From the NCBI GenBank assembly GCA_032717465.1, contig CM064681.1, positions 15,233,010 to 15,297,009 of the forward strand: 64,000 nt of DNA, written 5' to 3'. Source of the stretch: Coenobita brevimanus (taxonomy: Eukaryota > Arthropoda > Malacostraca > Decapoda > Coenobitidae). Shown here one piece after another: positions 1 to 11,510 of this stretch; within the stretch, counting starts at the first letter, position 1, and each line of letters begins with the position of its first letter. The translations under genes were made by a program, and so were the position numbers. Under the pieces are notes generated by a model that made no database searches, was not told where the DNA came from, and saw only the letters and a list, made by a program, of their open reading frames with translations.

Positions 1-185
1 CTTACGCATACACATGCAAAAAGTTAGAAAAATGGACCAATAGTTTGTTGCCAATTGATGATCATTACGTCGCTTGGGGGTAGGGATAACCACAGCAACA
101 CTCCAATAAGCTGAAAACTCTCCAGTACACCAGATCCTATCAAACAATGACAGCAAAAATAAAAGGTACTCATCAGACATTTTTT
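1..185. other. Start of duplicated block plus unassigned sequence
   Basis: Bases 1-64 match 51,995-52,058 with few differences, so the window opens inside a block present twice. At about 65 the match stops. In the second copy the sequence jumps directly to what is 3,063 here, so 65-3,062 is either inserted here or deleted there. I recognise nothing in 65-180, which ends at a T-run that is the reversed poly(A) tail of the next element. Confidence 0.6.
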
Positions 186-257
186 TTTTTTTTTTTTAAT
201 AACAGAACAGAAGAAGGAAAAACAAATAAATAAAAAAAAACAAATCCATGCACCAGA

Positions 258-1505
258 TTACTGGTCTCCTCTGTTCATAAAATATCTGTAACAGTTAGAC
301 TTGAACAGCAGTAGGTTGAAGTTTGGAGGGAAACAACTCTGGGGAAGCGAGTTCCAGAGAGATACATTTCGGGGAATGAAAGAATTCTGATAGGCAGAAG
401 TTCTGCAGTATGGCTGAGTGACATTCCAGTCATGAGCGCTGCCAGCTGCCCGTGTAGCACGAGAGAAGGCATGGAGAGGTGGCATCATGGATGCAACTTC
501 GTCTGAGCATTTGCTGTAGAAATATCTGTAAAATAATGCAAGGGAGGCAACATTCCTTCTTACTTGTAGGGGAGGTAGTTTATTAGTAATAGCAAGGTTA
601 TTAATAATTCTAACAGCTTTGTTCTGAATCTTGTCTACTTGTTTTAATGCAACCTCTCCACATCCGCTCCACAAGGGTGAGCAGTATTCAACATGAGAGT
701 GCACATGACTCTTATAAATTATAGCTAACTGCTCATCAGTGAAGAAGTTACGGACTCTGTACAATAATCTAAGTTTCTTTGAGGCAGTTTTAGCAAGTGA
801 TCTAACATGAGAGGTCCAGCTGAGGGCATTGTTAAGCGAGACACCGAGAATTTCAATACTTTTGGAAATGGGGATATTTGTAGCATTGAAGGTAATATAC
901 GATTCTGGCAATACCTGCCTATTAGTAAATTGTATATATTTAGTTTTACTAGCATTAAATGAGACAAGGTTGTTTTGTCCCCATTCACTGATCGTGGATA
1001 AGTCTTGATTTATAGAGATGGCTGTACTGAGGTGAGAGTTAGGGATATCGGACTTTGTAAATGGATGACTGAGTGTGAATGAACTATGAAGTGTTGAGTC
1101 ATCTGCATATGAATGGATGGGATTGTGGGTGACAGATAAGAGATCATTAATATGAAAGAGGAACAGGGTTGGTGCCAGAACTGATCCCTGCGGCACGCCG
1201 GCGTTAACTGAATGGAAAGTGGAATATACATCAACTACTTTTGCTCTTATTTTTCTGTTGCTGAGATATGAGGAAATCAAAGGAACAAAAGAGTTTAGTC
1301 CATAGCAAGGGAGTTTGGACAACAGGGAACGGTGCCAGGCTCTGTCGAAAGCTTTAGAAATATCCAGGGCTACTGCATGAGTTTCACCATGTAGGTCAAC
1401 TGATTGATGGATGGTATGAGTCAGGAGATTATGTCAATGGTGGATCTTTCTTGACGAAAACCATATTGTCTATCACTAATTAAGTTGTTGAATTCAAGAT
1501 GTTTA
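258..1505 (-). pseudogene. J1 reverse transcriptase, C-terminal portion
   Basis: This is the RT palm, thumb and C-terminal region of a non-LTR retrotransposon polyprotein. The longest open stretch is 354 codons (258-1,322). It shows motif B (GVPQGSVLAPTLFL), the catalytic YADD box in HSYADDSTLHSS, and the C-terminal block with RTSAYQNSFIP and SLWNSLPQ shared with J2 and J3. Upstream (1,323-1,505) are LDISKAFDRAW (motif A) and RQYGF, but compared with J3 about four bases are missing near 1,430, which breaks the frame. With no endonuclease and a frameshift it cannot be autonomous. Product recognition is secure; clade is not. Confidence 0.85.
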
Positions 1506-1510
1506 ACTAT

Positions 1511-2533
1511 CGTTTTCGTTTTCGTTTTTAAAGGCTCCAACATGCTTGCATGTGTCGGCCTTGGTCACCTAATGGCGGCTCTCCATGCTGCACGATCCAT
1601 TGCAGCCTCCCTGTTCAGTCTCTTAACCCTGAGGTCACACTTAATGACCTCATCCCATGTCTTTCTCGGTCTACCCCTCATAACCCCACCCCCAATATTA
1701 ACACTTCTCACCTTCCTCACCCAATTATCATCCCCCATCCTCTCCACATGTCCAAACCATCTCAATCTACCTCTCCTCATCACAACACCAATACACTCCA
1801 GTCCCATCCTACCTCTCAACTCTTCCATCGTAAACCCAGCCCCTCCAGGCCTTGGACGCAGGGATGCATTGCACATTCACCTAATCATTGTCATTTCTGT
1901 ACGTCTGAGCCGGCGAATATCTTCCTCCTTCACTGCCAAGGTCTCACTACCATACAGCATTACACTCCTAACACATGCTGCATACAAAGACCCATTAGCA
2001 TGTAGGGAGAGTCCTCTCGATGTCAGGAGAGGCAAGAGCTCCCTGAACTTCTTCCAACCACTTCTCACCCTAGCCACAGAGCTAGCTCCAGCCCCACCTC
2101 CAACACACAACATGTCTCCCAAATAAAAAACTCTTCCACACACTCAAGAGATTCACCAGCAAGTTCAATCCTTTCACGTCTGACAATCTCCACCTGCTCA
2201 CCCCGACACGCCATACGCATAAAATCACCATTATCTCGCAGTCTACCTCTAATACCACTACATCTCTTATGCACCCATTTATCACACACACCGCACAAGA
2301 TGGAATTACTTCCCACACCCTTGTGGCAAACTGCACATGGCCACTCTCCCTCGTCTTTGACAGTACCGCCACCAACCCTAGAAATCATCACTTTTGTTTT
2401 ATCAGCATTTACCCTTAAACCCTTGTGCCCCATACCATCTCTCCACTTCCTAAATCTTTTCTCCGCCTCCCTTTCGTTCTCTGCAATCAACACCAAATCA
2501 TCAGCATACAACTCCCACAGGAGTCCGTTTCTG
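1511..2533 (-). mobile_element. 5'-truncated non-LTR element with zinc-binding module, inserted in J1
   Basis: A 1,023-bp minus-strand insertion that splits J1. The pentamer actat flanks it on both sides (1,506-1,510 and 2,534-2,538). Joining the flanks across one copy gives the uninterrupted J1 sequence seen in J3. Its 3' end is a short (GAAAAC)n-type tail (reverse of 1,511-1,530). The protein remnant resembles RTE-like elements of marine invertebrates carrying a Cys/His module in the RT region; the family assignment is from memory and tentative. Confidence 0.8.
1565..2533 (-). pseudogene. RT C-terminal remnant with PHD-like zinc-binding module
   Basis: Reads from an RT motif C-like block (LYADDLVLIAE) through RVNADKTKVM into a Cys-rich module (CAVCHKGVG, then CGVCDKWVHKRC, a cross-brace-like C-X2-C...C-X2-C...H-X2-C pattern). 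It ends in the thumb-like segments LYGSETLAV and LRWFGHVERM and the motif GRPRKTWDEV. The frame is broken by a one-base change in an A/T run near 2,127 and by an in-frame TGA at 1,877-1,879 where related elements have Trp. Its first part is read in one frame with upstream J1 sequence, giving a fortuitous 299-codon chimeric ORF (2,065-2,964). The endonuclease and RT N-terminus are absent. Confidence 0.75.
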
Positions 2534-2537
2534 ACTA

Positions 2538-2925
2538 TGTGCTTATTAATTACAGTTTCAAAAACCTTACCAAGAGAAGATGTGACAGCTATTGGTCTGT
2601 AATCAGAGGGGTCAGAGGAACTTCCTTTCTTTGGAATTGGGTGGATATTGGCTTCTTTCCATGAATTAGGGAATGCAGAAGTACGAATGCATAGTCTGAA
2701 TAATTTTGCAAGAACAGAGGCAAGTTCTGGGGAACACTTTTTCAAAACAATTGGCGGAATTCCATCTGGGCCTGGAGCTTTGTTGGTAGGTAAATTGTCT
2801 AGGATGGATTTCACGTACCTTGTTTGTATTTTAAGTGGAACGATGTCGGGAGAGTCAAGTTCTAGTGATGGGACATTCTGGCTGGCTTCCTCTAAGGTAG
2901 AATTTCTGGCAAATGTGACGTAAAA
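2538..2925 (-). pseudogene. J1 reverse transcriptase, N-terminal portion
   Basis: Continuation of J1 upstream of the nested insertion. Visible blocks are LDNLPTNKAPGPDGIPP (RT motif 0/1 region), FRLCIRTSAFPNSWK and IHPIPKKGSSSDPSDYRPI, ending at INKHIV where the second element interrupts. J2 has the same segment at 48,440-48,780. Protein similarity ends near 2,917, taken as the 5' truncation point. Bases 2,926-3,062 hold nothing I recognise. Confidence 0.8.
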
Positions 2926-3062
2926 AGGCAGAAGGAATACCAACGCTGTCACAATAGGAATCATGGCACCATAAGAAGGACACCTACAACTAGAAATAGT
3001 AATGGGACATTATACGACTCTCCTTCAGAAGAAGCAAATCTGAGTGCTAAAGGCAATATGCC

Positions 3063-4745
3063 GAAGGCGAATCTGTGTGACACTGGTAAGTTGACCAACA
3101 AGCAACTCTGCAACAGCAAAAGGATCACCCACAGTTCCACCTGCCGGAGATAAAGCTGGATGGGAGGAAATCGTAAATTCTTCTTAAATTTCCCACACCT
3201 GCATCCACACATTAGTGAGGGAAGTCCTCGATCTGATAGAGGAATTAGATCGCTTCCAGGATAAACGTCTGTCCTACTTGAAAATCCAGCGCACCTGCTT
3301 GCATCCTCCAAAATGCCACCAAAAAAAAAAGGATCCCCATGATGGTGACGAAGCTGAGAGAATGTGCCTCTTTTGGCTCTCACTGCGGAACTGCACCCAA
3401 GGGTCCACCAAGGAATCGGACATTTAGGAAAATGACCTTCCATCCTCAGAATAGATAACAGGGCCACTGAGTGCAACACATAAGTGAATTAAGACACTGC
3501 CTCATTGACGCAGTAACAATCATTCACAGAACGGTCTATGCGACTTAAGTAGGTGAAAAGTGGCCAGTCTGCCCTATCCAGGCAGCAGTGAGGAAGACGT
3601 GGTTGAGGTTCACCTTAGCAGCAGATAAAAGTTATGGAAAAAAGTTGCGGCCATGAAAGTCTGGCAATACATCACAGTTAAAATCTAAAACAGCATCAGC
3701 CGAACACAGGGACATGTCATTAATGGTAAAAGTCCCTCTCTGGCTGTGGAAATATCTCATCTCACTGTAATTCAAAACACAGAACTCCTCATTCTTCACC
3801 AAAGAAAGCCAACATGGCACCCCAAGGATTGGCCTCACTGTCACCCACAGTGGATGACGAACATTCAAAATACCTTGTGAATGAAATGGTGGAGGAAGGC
3901 TATGAAGAAGGTGTTCCAGATCCACCCTTTTGACAGTAGCACTAGGAGGAAGGTCAATACTACAAACTGTAGAAAAGTCTGGACAGCAACAGACTACAGC
4001 TGAGTGGAAAGCTCCAGATGAGTGAATGGAACATCACAAGGAAGGAAGACAGCAGCACATCCATGATGATCTTGGCCTAGAACAGGTTCAGAATAAACGG
4101 CAGAGTAACCAGAAGGAATGGAAGGAACAGCATCACCAACCATGGTTTCCTGGAGGCACATATATACAGGTGAAAAATGTGTACCAAGACGTTATTCCTT
4201 ACAGATGGCATGTAACCCCTAACAATTCGACTAAACGATAGAATCCATTGTGAAGTGAGGATTAGGATACTGTGTGAGACTGCACAGACCTTGACAAGTG
4301 AGCAGGTTTGGAACTATGTTTAGGAAGGCCCTTAGAAAGAGTCCCCCCAGAACCAGGACTTTGCATTTTGCCGACCAGCCGAGGGCAAACGTGAGGACAA
4401 AGAAGAAAGTTATACATCACTCCTCTTGTAAACCAGAACAGAGTGCTTGGAAGGTGGCTTGAAGGCTGCCCTAGGTGCAGCAGATGGCCAGTGCTACCAC
4501 CAGAACCATCAGAAGTGGAAGCAGACATCACAGGACCAGAACCCTGTGAGGATTATATCCTGCATGACAGAAACGAAACCCCACGATCCATGCAACACCA
4601 TCCTCAAGTAGGGACCGGACCATTGGCGGAACACCATCTTCAGCTTACACCTGGCTACACTCAAGAGACTTTTGGTTAGGGGATATCAGAAACTTTTCGG
4701 TTCTGTGGGTGTTCTTCTATCAAACACCAACTGTTAAAATTAAGT
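3063..4745 (-). pseudogene. Decayed I-like ORF1 tail and ORF2 endonuclease
   Basis: Minus-strand remnant of an I-like non-LTR retrotransposon. Reading from 4,745 down, a Ser/Thr/Gly-rich ORF1 tail (STSDGSGGSTGHLLH) is followed by APE-type endonuclease pieces: NVRHPLW near 3,860, and MSLCSADAVLDFNCDVLPD followed by a degraded SDHFP-type motif (here GRNFFP) near 3,640-3,720. Next come PIPWWTLGCSSAVRAKRGTF near 3,390 and the linker to the RT, where it stops abruptly. Several frameshifts and stops interrupt it. There is no RT, so the fragment lacks its 3' half, unlike the usual 5' truncation of LINEs. A second copy lies at 52,059-53,740. Confidence 0.7.
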
Positions 4746-4948
4746 AATAGGAGCCTCTTGAATGAGTGGGGTATAAGCAACACTCTAACTCAGCTATTCT
4801 TATCTCCTTATATCCTAGTCACTTCCCCTCGATTGGGCCAAATGTAAGGATACTATGCTAGATATAGTCAGAATGACGGATGACGACGGGCTTGTGGGCT
4901 GGGTTGGCTTGCGTGGGTCTATCCAGGCCTCATGTGCCGACGATGTAC

Positions 4949-5378
4949 AATTACTCATAAAAGAAGTGATGCCTCGCCAGCCAACCCCTCCGCGTCTCGT
5001 GTGGTAACACTGCCGTGCACTATAAAATTTAACAACTTCAGGTGATTCGAGCTGGGCTTTGAGATACTATGCCTGAGCGAACCCCGAATCGGATTTAGTT
5101 TCACTTCCTGATGAACTAATGCAGCTATGCCGTGTGCGAAAATGCTTTTCATAATATTGCTTTATATATTAAATAATCGCAATATAGAGCAAGCGGCAAA
5201 TCCTTTGGCCTCAACAGATAATCTAATGTTGAACACTTTCGTAATCTGGCCTTCACATTAAAACATGATGAGAGGATGCACAAAAACAATTACGATGTCG
5301 TATCTGCCAATGATTTCCAACTATTCCTAACACAGTTCAAATGTGATTATTATAATTTTGACCCTGTAGCCTAACCTA
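4949..5378 (+). repeat. Left arm of inverted repeat
   Basis: Pairs with 12,508-12,928 in opposite orientation. Shared landmarks are CAACCCCTCCGCGT, the GAACCCCGAATCGGATTTAG region and CCCTGTAGCCTAACCT. A diverged direct copy lies at 53,947-54,577, where a 208-bp TTAA-flanked insertion is present; this arm shows the empty site at about 5,164-5,172. Confidence 0.75.
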
Positions 5379-6471
5379 GGACTGACAAGGAGGTTTTCTC
5401 GGCGTATTTCATGCACCAAAGTAAGAGAATTTTCTCATCAAAATGAAAGGTGGCACAATATAACAGATAAGTCTAACATGGCAACCTCCCATCATTAATG
5501 AGTTGGGAAATTTTGGAAAAAAAAAAAAAACATTCGTGCAGTTTTTTCTCGTTATGTGCAAGTCGTTATCACACGTACTACGATTCGACTGGTAGATGAG
5601 AAGTTATGGGCACCACTTATTTTAATGACGACCAGAAGTGTCAGTGCTTGTGATTGTTAATACAATAATAACTATACAGGGAACAAGTGATGGGCTCAAT
5701 ACCCAGTGACCACCACATACTGTGACAGTGGTTGCCCTAACCGATATCCAACATAATTTTGGCACAAACGTTCCATAAAATGTGTCCCCTTCATCATGAT
5801 TACGTGATAATACTTATCTGACTACGTCAGGCAATCTTAAATAAGATACAAATGACCTCAAGATGGAAGGGTTTATTCAGTATTAATATAGAGCATCCTA
5901 GTAAGTCTACCAAGTAAAATCGTGCGAATAATGACCAAACAAGATAATTAACGTCATCGTTCTTGAGGGTGTGAAGTCTTAATACATGTGCAAGAAACAA
6001 ATGGGTCCAACCTCCACCAATCAGAGGCTGAGATTTTTAGATGCAGAAGCAAGGAAAACTGTGCAGCAGTGAAGATCATCATATTACGGCAAAGAAACAT
6101 ATGCGTGGCTATTGTATGTGTGGTGGTGGTGGTGGGGGAGGAGGAGACAGGAGACCAATGTGTGGGTATCGGGGGGGGGGGGAGGTCAGTGGATGTAAAA
6201 GGTCAGAGCTGGATGCAGCACTCTGGAAAACGGTTGCATAACTCGTTGCAGATTTACAAGTATGAACTCGTGATAACTCATTGTCAAACCCTACACAATT
6301 TATCACCAAATCCCTCTTTTCATCGAAATGATTTCATATATGCATTTATGTAAGGAGCTTAATACTTATATTTTGCTGTCATAATTCGTATGTTATGAAT
6401 ATTTATTGGTCTGCCGAAAATACGGGGGCATACGACCCCCACGCCCGTTCCTACACAGAATCCGTGCCTCT

Positions 6472-6474
<3 letters not shown>

Positions 6475-6543
<69 letters not shown>
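6475..6543. repeat. (GT)n microsatellite
   Basis: About 34 GT units, followed by interrupted GTGC-rich sequence to about 6,600. The same site carries about 13 units in U2 (10,816-10,842). In U3 it is the insertion point of a CR1-like element. Long open frames here on both strands are repeat translation, not genes. Confidence 0.95.
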
Positions 6544-6547
<4 letters not shown>

Positions 6548-6813
6548 CGTGCGCTTGTGTGCGTGAGTGCGTGTGCGTGTCCGCGTGCATGCATGCTGCG
6601 TAAACGCGCACTCACGGGCAACCTACTGGGTCTATTGACACCAAAAATAGGACATGGGGTAAACTAAACCAGTACACGAGTATGTCCTCCGTCCTTTTCA
6701 GCTTAAGCCTTCTGAAATTCATTATACTGTGGTAACCCGTGAACTTGTACTGGATGTGACAGAGATGTGACCAGGTAAAGGAATAACCAGGCATCATCAT
6801 TTTCCCTTATATA

Positions 6814-7150
6814 TGCATATGTGGCAGAGATATGGCCAGATTAGTATGTGAATTAGCGCTGACACGTCCTTCACCCATGCACTGGCGGTAGAGATGTGGC
6901 CAAGCTAGCAGTAACACTGGCTGTGAGACATCCCCTCAACCCACGCATATGTAGTAGGGATGTGGCCAGGCTAGCGTTTGCATTGGCACTGACACATTTC
7001 AACTCAGGCATATGTGGTAGAGACGGGGCCAGGCTAGCGTTCGCGCTGACAATGACGCATCCCCTTCACCCACGTATATGTTGTAGAGATGTGGACAAGC
7101 TAGCGTTTACTCTGGCACTGACACATCCCCTCACTAACAGATATGGGGTA
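6814..7150 (+). repeat. 63-66 bp minisatellite in U1
   Basis: Five degenerate copies of a unit containing CATATGTGGTAGAGATGTGG and CCAGGCTAGCGTT, then a GCACTGACACAT-like segment. Period lengths are 63 or 66 bases, always a multiple of three, so one frame stays open (6,896-7,264) and reads repeated peptides of the type RDVARLAFALALTH. The same array and frame occur in U2 and U3. Confidence 0.8.
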
Positions 7151-8712
7151 GGCTACAGAGCAGAAGTTATTGATATGGATACTAATCCGAGCACACAAAC
7201 AAAGCTCCTGAGCATCAGGCTTTGGGAGCACAGTCCGAGACGGAGATTGCAACATCTGAAATAGGTTATATTATCTCCTTAGTTATCGGACATTAAAATT
7301 ACAGTATATCGTGAAGGACAAGCATAATCTATGAAATTCGGGGATTGAGATGATAAAGGGAGTATTTGCATTAGAATGCCACTCGGACAGTGATACACAA
7401 CCTAGCTACGTAAAAATTATTTTTGTACTGTACTGTATGGTCATCATGGCACCAACAGTGAAATGCTAAAATATCTTTAGGTATTCAGAGAATGCATTAC
7501 CTAAGACTTATTGCACAAAAACGTAACAATGATGTAGTTACACATTTCACAGCCAAATTATTTTTCTGGAGAAACATGAAATACCTAACCATAACCGTAG
7601 GAAAAAATATTATACGAACGATAACGCAGAAATTCATATTCTGTGAAAATGTCACGAGACACGTAATGCAGTATTCCTACAGAAGTGATCCGGAACTCAG
7701 CCTAATAGAAGTATAACTTTCATCTTTATTTTAGCAGTAAATTTCTGTTTTAGTTATAGGCTAACAGAGTCATTCCCACGGTAATATATTTTATCCAGTA
7801 ATACCTCATAAAACCTGATGCAGGCTATGCATCTAAGACAATTTGTCTTCACACGAGGTCATCGAGATCTCAGTTATTTTACAAACCTTGTCAAAACAAT
7901 GAAACCATAATATCAAAGAGGCGTCACTATTTCACAACAGTGTTGTAGCCTACCTTGAAATTACACATCATCAAGACATGCCGCCTTTAAAATTAAGCAG
8001 CCTCATGTGAATGACATTATTTTTATCCTCAAGATGTTTATAATGTGCGGGTCAGTACAAGATTAATTATTGGTGTTTCCGGGACGTGTTCCGACATAGC
8101 AACTCCCAGTCGGTAATGTGACATTAAATTTGTATACGTAACGCAGGCGGCGTTTATATTTGCATTGTTGCAGTTTTGTCCAAATGGTTAAAATTTCAGT
8201 GACAGTACATTTACCTGGTTCACCAGGAATTCTTTTAACAAGAAAAAATATATATTACCTCGGTCATTACTATGAATTAATTTTTGGTACTGGACGGCTA
8301 AGGGAAAACGTAATCCGAAATTTCCTTCCCAATCTAAATGAAATAACCTGAGAGATGCAGTTAGGGACTGACAGGGAGGTTTTCTCGGCGTATTACATGC
8401 ACCAAAGTCAGAGAATCTTCTCATCATTATGGATGACAGCACAGTATAATATAAAAGTCTACCAAGGCAACCTTCCATCACCAGTAAGTCAGAATATTTA
8501 AAAAAAATACTCACGCAGTTATTCTTCGTTATACAGTAAGTCGAAAAAATACTCATGCAGTTATTCTTCGTTATATAGTAAGTCGTTACCACATGTGCTA
8601 CGATTCGATTGGTATTTGAGAAGTTATGGGCACCACTTATTTAATGACGAGAAGAAGCGTCAGTGCTTGTGGATTTTAATACAATAATAGCTATACATAC
8701 TGTAGAACAGGT

Positions 8713-10040
8713 CTATCTATCTATCTATCTATAGCCCGACGCCCTAATCCCGCAAAGGGTGACCACAGACAAAACGCCTCCAAGTCGATCTGTCACCCAC
8801 CATTTGACTACCCTCCCCCCAACTCACCCTCCCCTCCCTCATATACCTCTCAACTCCATCCCTCCACCTCATCCTTGGTCTACCTCTCCCTCTCCCTCCC
8901 TCCACCTCACCTACATACACCCTCTTAGTCAGTCTTTCATTCTCCATTCTCTTCACATGTCCAAACCACCTCAGTGTATTTCTCCTAATCTTCTCAACCA
9001 CATCCACATCAACCCCACAGCGTTCCTTCACTTCTTCATTCGTCAACCTGTCCCTCCACGTCACTCCACATGCTCCTCTCAAGTAACTCATTTCCACTGC
9101 TCTCACTCTTGACTTGTTCCCCTCTTGCAAGGTCCATGCCTCGCTTCCATACGTCAGGGCAGGGATCACAATACTATCATGCAGTGACTTCTTAACTTCC
9201 ATATTCACCTCCCTATTTCTCATCACTGCTTTCAGTGTACCAACGACCTTCCTTCCCTGCTGTACCCTTTCACGCACTTCATCCCCCAAAGTTCCATCCT
9301 TACTCATCACATTACGCAAGTACTTGAATGCACTCACATTCTCCATATCCTCACCATCCAACCTCACTGCACACTCTGTGACTTCATTCCTCTCAAACAC
9401 CATAACTTTACTTTTGTTTACATTAACTTTCAGATTCCTCCTCCTACACACTGTCCCAAATGCATTCACCAAACCTTGCAACTCCCATTCATCTTCACTC
9501 AGCAGTACTGTATCATCAGCAAACAGCAACACCGGAAGCTTCCAAATCTCACCCTCATTCATTAGAGCCACCCCCACATCCACTGCCCTACCCTGCACCT
9601 CCTTTACAACCCCATCCATGTATATATTAAACAGCCATGGAGACATCACACAACCCTGTTTCAGTCCCACATTGAGATCAAAGAACTCACTCAGCTCACC
9701 ATCCACTCGCACCGTAACCCTAGCTCCCTCGTACATACTCTTGACATCACTCAACAATTTCCCCTCCACTCCATATATTCTTAATACCTTCCACATACCT
9801 TGCCTATCTATTCTGTCATAAGCTTTCTCCAAGTCCATGAAGGCAGCATACACTTTCCTTCCCTTCTCTAGATAATTCTCCAATCTACACACCCTTTTCC
9901 CTTCCTAAATCCTCCTTGTTCTTCTCCAACTAGCTCCTCTGTCATATGCCTAACCCTATCAATGAGTATTCTACCATATGTTTTACCAGTCACACTAAAT
10001 AGGCAAATACCCCTATGGTTACCACATACTTCTCTCTCTC
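8713..10040 (-). mobile_element. 5'-truncated RTE-like retrotransposon (copy a)
   Basis: A minus-strand element whose 3' end is a (TAGA)n tail (CTATCTATCTATCTATAG at 8,715-8,732). It is bounded by a perfect 10-bp duplication, TAGAACAGGT, at 8,703-8,712 and 10,041-10,050; U1 has the unoccupied site. A microsatellite 3' tail and single-ORF APE/RT coding are typical of RTE-like elements. It is very similar to the full-length copy at 37,486-40,667 and starts within the RT domain. Confidence 0.92.
8744..10040 (-). pseudogene. RTE-like reverse transcriptase, truncated and frameshifted
   Basis: The first block (10,040 to about 9,880) reads GNHRGICLFSVTGKTYGRI and GGFRKGKGCVD. Then a 25-bp deletion near 9,875, relative to the full-length copy, shifts the frame. 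The second block (8,744-9,892, 382 codons) has motif A (FMDLEKAYDRID), motif B (GLKQGCVMSPWLF), the FADD box, the TYGSEAWTL segment and the terminal GRGRPRMRWRDGVERY block, ending with the natural stop before the tetranucleotide tail. Lacking the endonuclease, it is dead. Confidence 0.9.
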
Positions 10041-10815
10041 TAGAACAGGTGATGGACTCAATACCCAAAGACCACCACATACTAAGACAGTGGTTGCCCT
10101 AACCGACATCCAACATAATTTTGGCATAAACGTTCCATCAAATAAGTTTCCTCTTCATCATGATTACGTGATAATACGTATCTGACTACCACCAATTAAT
10201 CTTATATAAGAATGACAATATGGTAGGGGTTTATTCAGTACTATTATCGAACACCCCAATAATAGGTCTACTAAGTAAAATCGTACCAATAATGGGCAAA
10301 CAAAATCATTAGACGTCATCATACTTGAGAGTAAGAAGTCTTAATACATGTGCAAGGAACAAATGCATCCAACCTCCTCCAATCAGTGGCTGGGACTTCA
10401 TATGCAGAAAGCAACGAAAACCGAGCAGCAGCGAAGAGCATCATATTACGGCAAAGAAACATACCCGATATGCGTGTATATTGTGTGTGAGGGAGAGGGG
10501 GAGGACTATGTCGGGGTGTCAGAGGGGTGGGAGACAAGTGAGTGTGGAACGGGATTGGTCAAAGTTGGATGCCGCACTCTGGAAAGCGGTTGCATGACTC
10601 GTTGCGGATTAACAAGTATCAACTCTGTCAAACCCTCTACAGTTTATCACCAAATCCCTCGTTTCATCGAAATGATTCCAAGAAAGCATTTATGTACGAT
10701 ACTTAATACTTATTACTTTGCTGTCATAGTACACTTACCATGAATATTTATTGGTCTGTCGAAAATACGGGGGCATACGTCCCCCACGTCCGTTCCTACA
10801 CAGAATCTGTCTCGT

Positions 10816-10842
10816 ATGTGTGTGTGTGTGTGTGTGTGTGTG
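10816..10842. repeat. (GT)n microsatellite in U2
   Basis: Short GT run, followed by degenerate purine-pyrimidine alternation to about 10,955. It occupies the same position in the unit as 6,475-6,543 but is much shorter. Confidence 0.9.
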
Positions 10843-11171
10843 CACGCGCATGTACCTGCGCGCGCGTGTGCGTCCGCGTGCGTGCAAGTGAGCATACGTG
10901 TGAATGTTCGCGCATCTATGTGCGCATGTATGTGTGCATGCATGTGTACATGCGTGCGTAAACGCACACTCATGAGCAACCTACTGGGCCTATTGCCACC
11001 AAAAGTAGAACATACGGTAAACTGAACCAGCACACGAATATGTTCTCCGTCCATTTTGAGCTAAAGCCTTCTGAAATTCATATGTGCACTACTATGGTCA
11101 TCCATGAACTTGTATGTGACAGAGATGTGACCAGGTAAAGGAGTAATCAGGGTATATTACGTGCCCTTATC

Positions 11172-11510
11172 TATGCAAATGTGGCAGAGATATGGCCAGA
11201 TCAGCCTGTCATTTAGCACTGACACGTCTCTTCACCCGTACATATGTGGTAGAGATGTGACCAGGCTAGCTGTAACTCTGACCGAGATATCCCCTCAATC
11301 CACGCATATGCAGTAGAGATGTGGCCAGGCTAGCGTTAGCTTTGGCACTGACCCATGTCAGTCCACACATATGTGGTAGAGACGGGGCCAGGCTAGAGTT
11401 TGCGCTGGCAGTGATGCATCTCCTTCACCCACGTATATGTTATAGAGATGTGGACAAGCTAGCGTTTACTCTGGCACTGACACATTCCCTCACTCACAGA
11501 TATGGGGTAG
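11172..11510 (+). repeat. 63-66 bp minisatellite in U2
   Basis: Counterpart of 6,814-7,150 with the same unit (GGTAGAGACGGGGCCAGGCT is one clear copy). An open frame at 11,321-11,686 continues past the array into FWDHSPRRRLQ, matching the U1 and U3 frames. Confidence 0.75.

Larger units (their letters stand above)
180..2925 (-). mobile_element. Truncated Jockey/L2-like non-LTR retrotransposon (copy J1)
   Basis: A minus-strand retrotransposon fragment ending in a poly(A) tail, seen as the T-run at about 180-199. It holds reverse transcriptase sequence closely matching two plus-strand copies (J2 at 47.3-50.1 kb, J3 at 55.1-56.5 kb). The 5' end is lost: similarity starts near 2,920 in the linker before the RT, so the endonuclease is missing. 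A second non-LTR element (1,511-2,533) interrupts it. The order of conserved blocks places it in the Jockey/CR1/L2 assemblage; I cannot fix the clade. No convincing target-site duplication was found. Confidence 0.85.
5379..8144 (+). repeat. Repeat unit U1
   Basis: A ~2.77 kb unit beginning GACTGACAAGGAGGTTTTCT and ending near CGGTAATGTGACATTAAATT. It matches U2 (8,364-12,506) and U3 (54,578-63,677), with point differences and small indels throughout. It holds a GT microsatellite and a 63-66 bp minisatellite. No known protein domain was found; the open frames are short, apart from one that follows the minisatellite. It may be the body of a non-autonomous element. Confidence 0.75.

Noticed and set aside
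6393..6667. Open frames of 65-90 codons over the GT tract on both strands
   Set aside because: They read only the dinucleotide repeat (Cys-Val or His-Thr runs); the tract length differs between copies.
6814..7150. Regularly spaced repeats that might be taken for a CRISPR array
   Set aside because: Repeats are contiguous, degenerate and without unique spacers; the context is eukaryotic.
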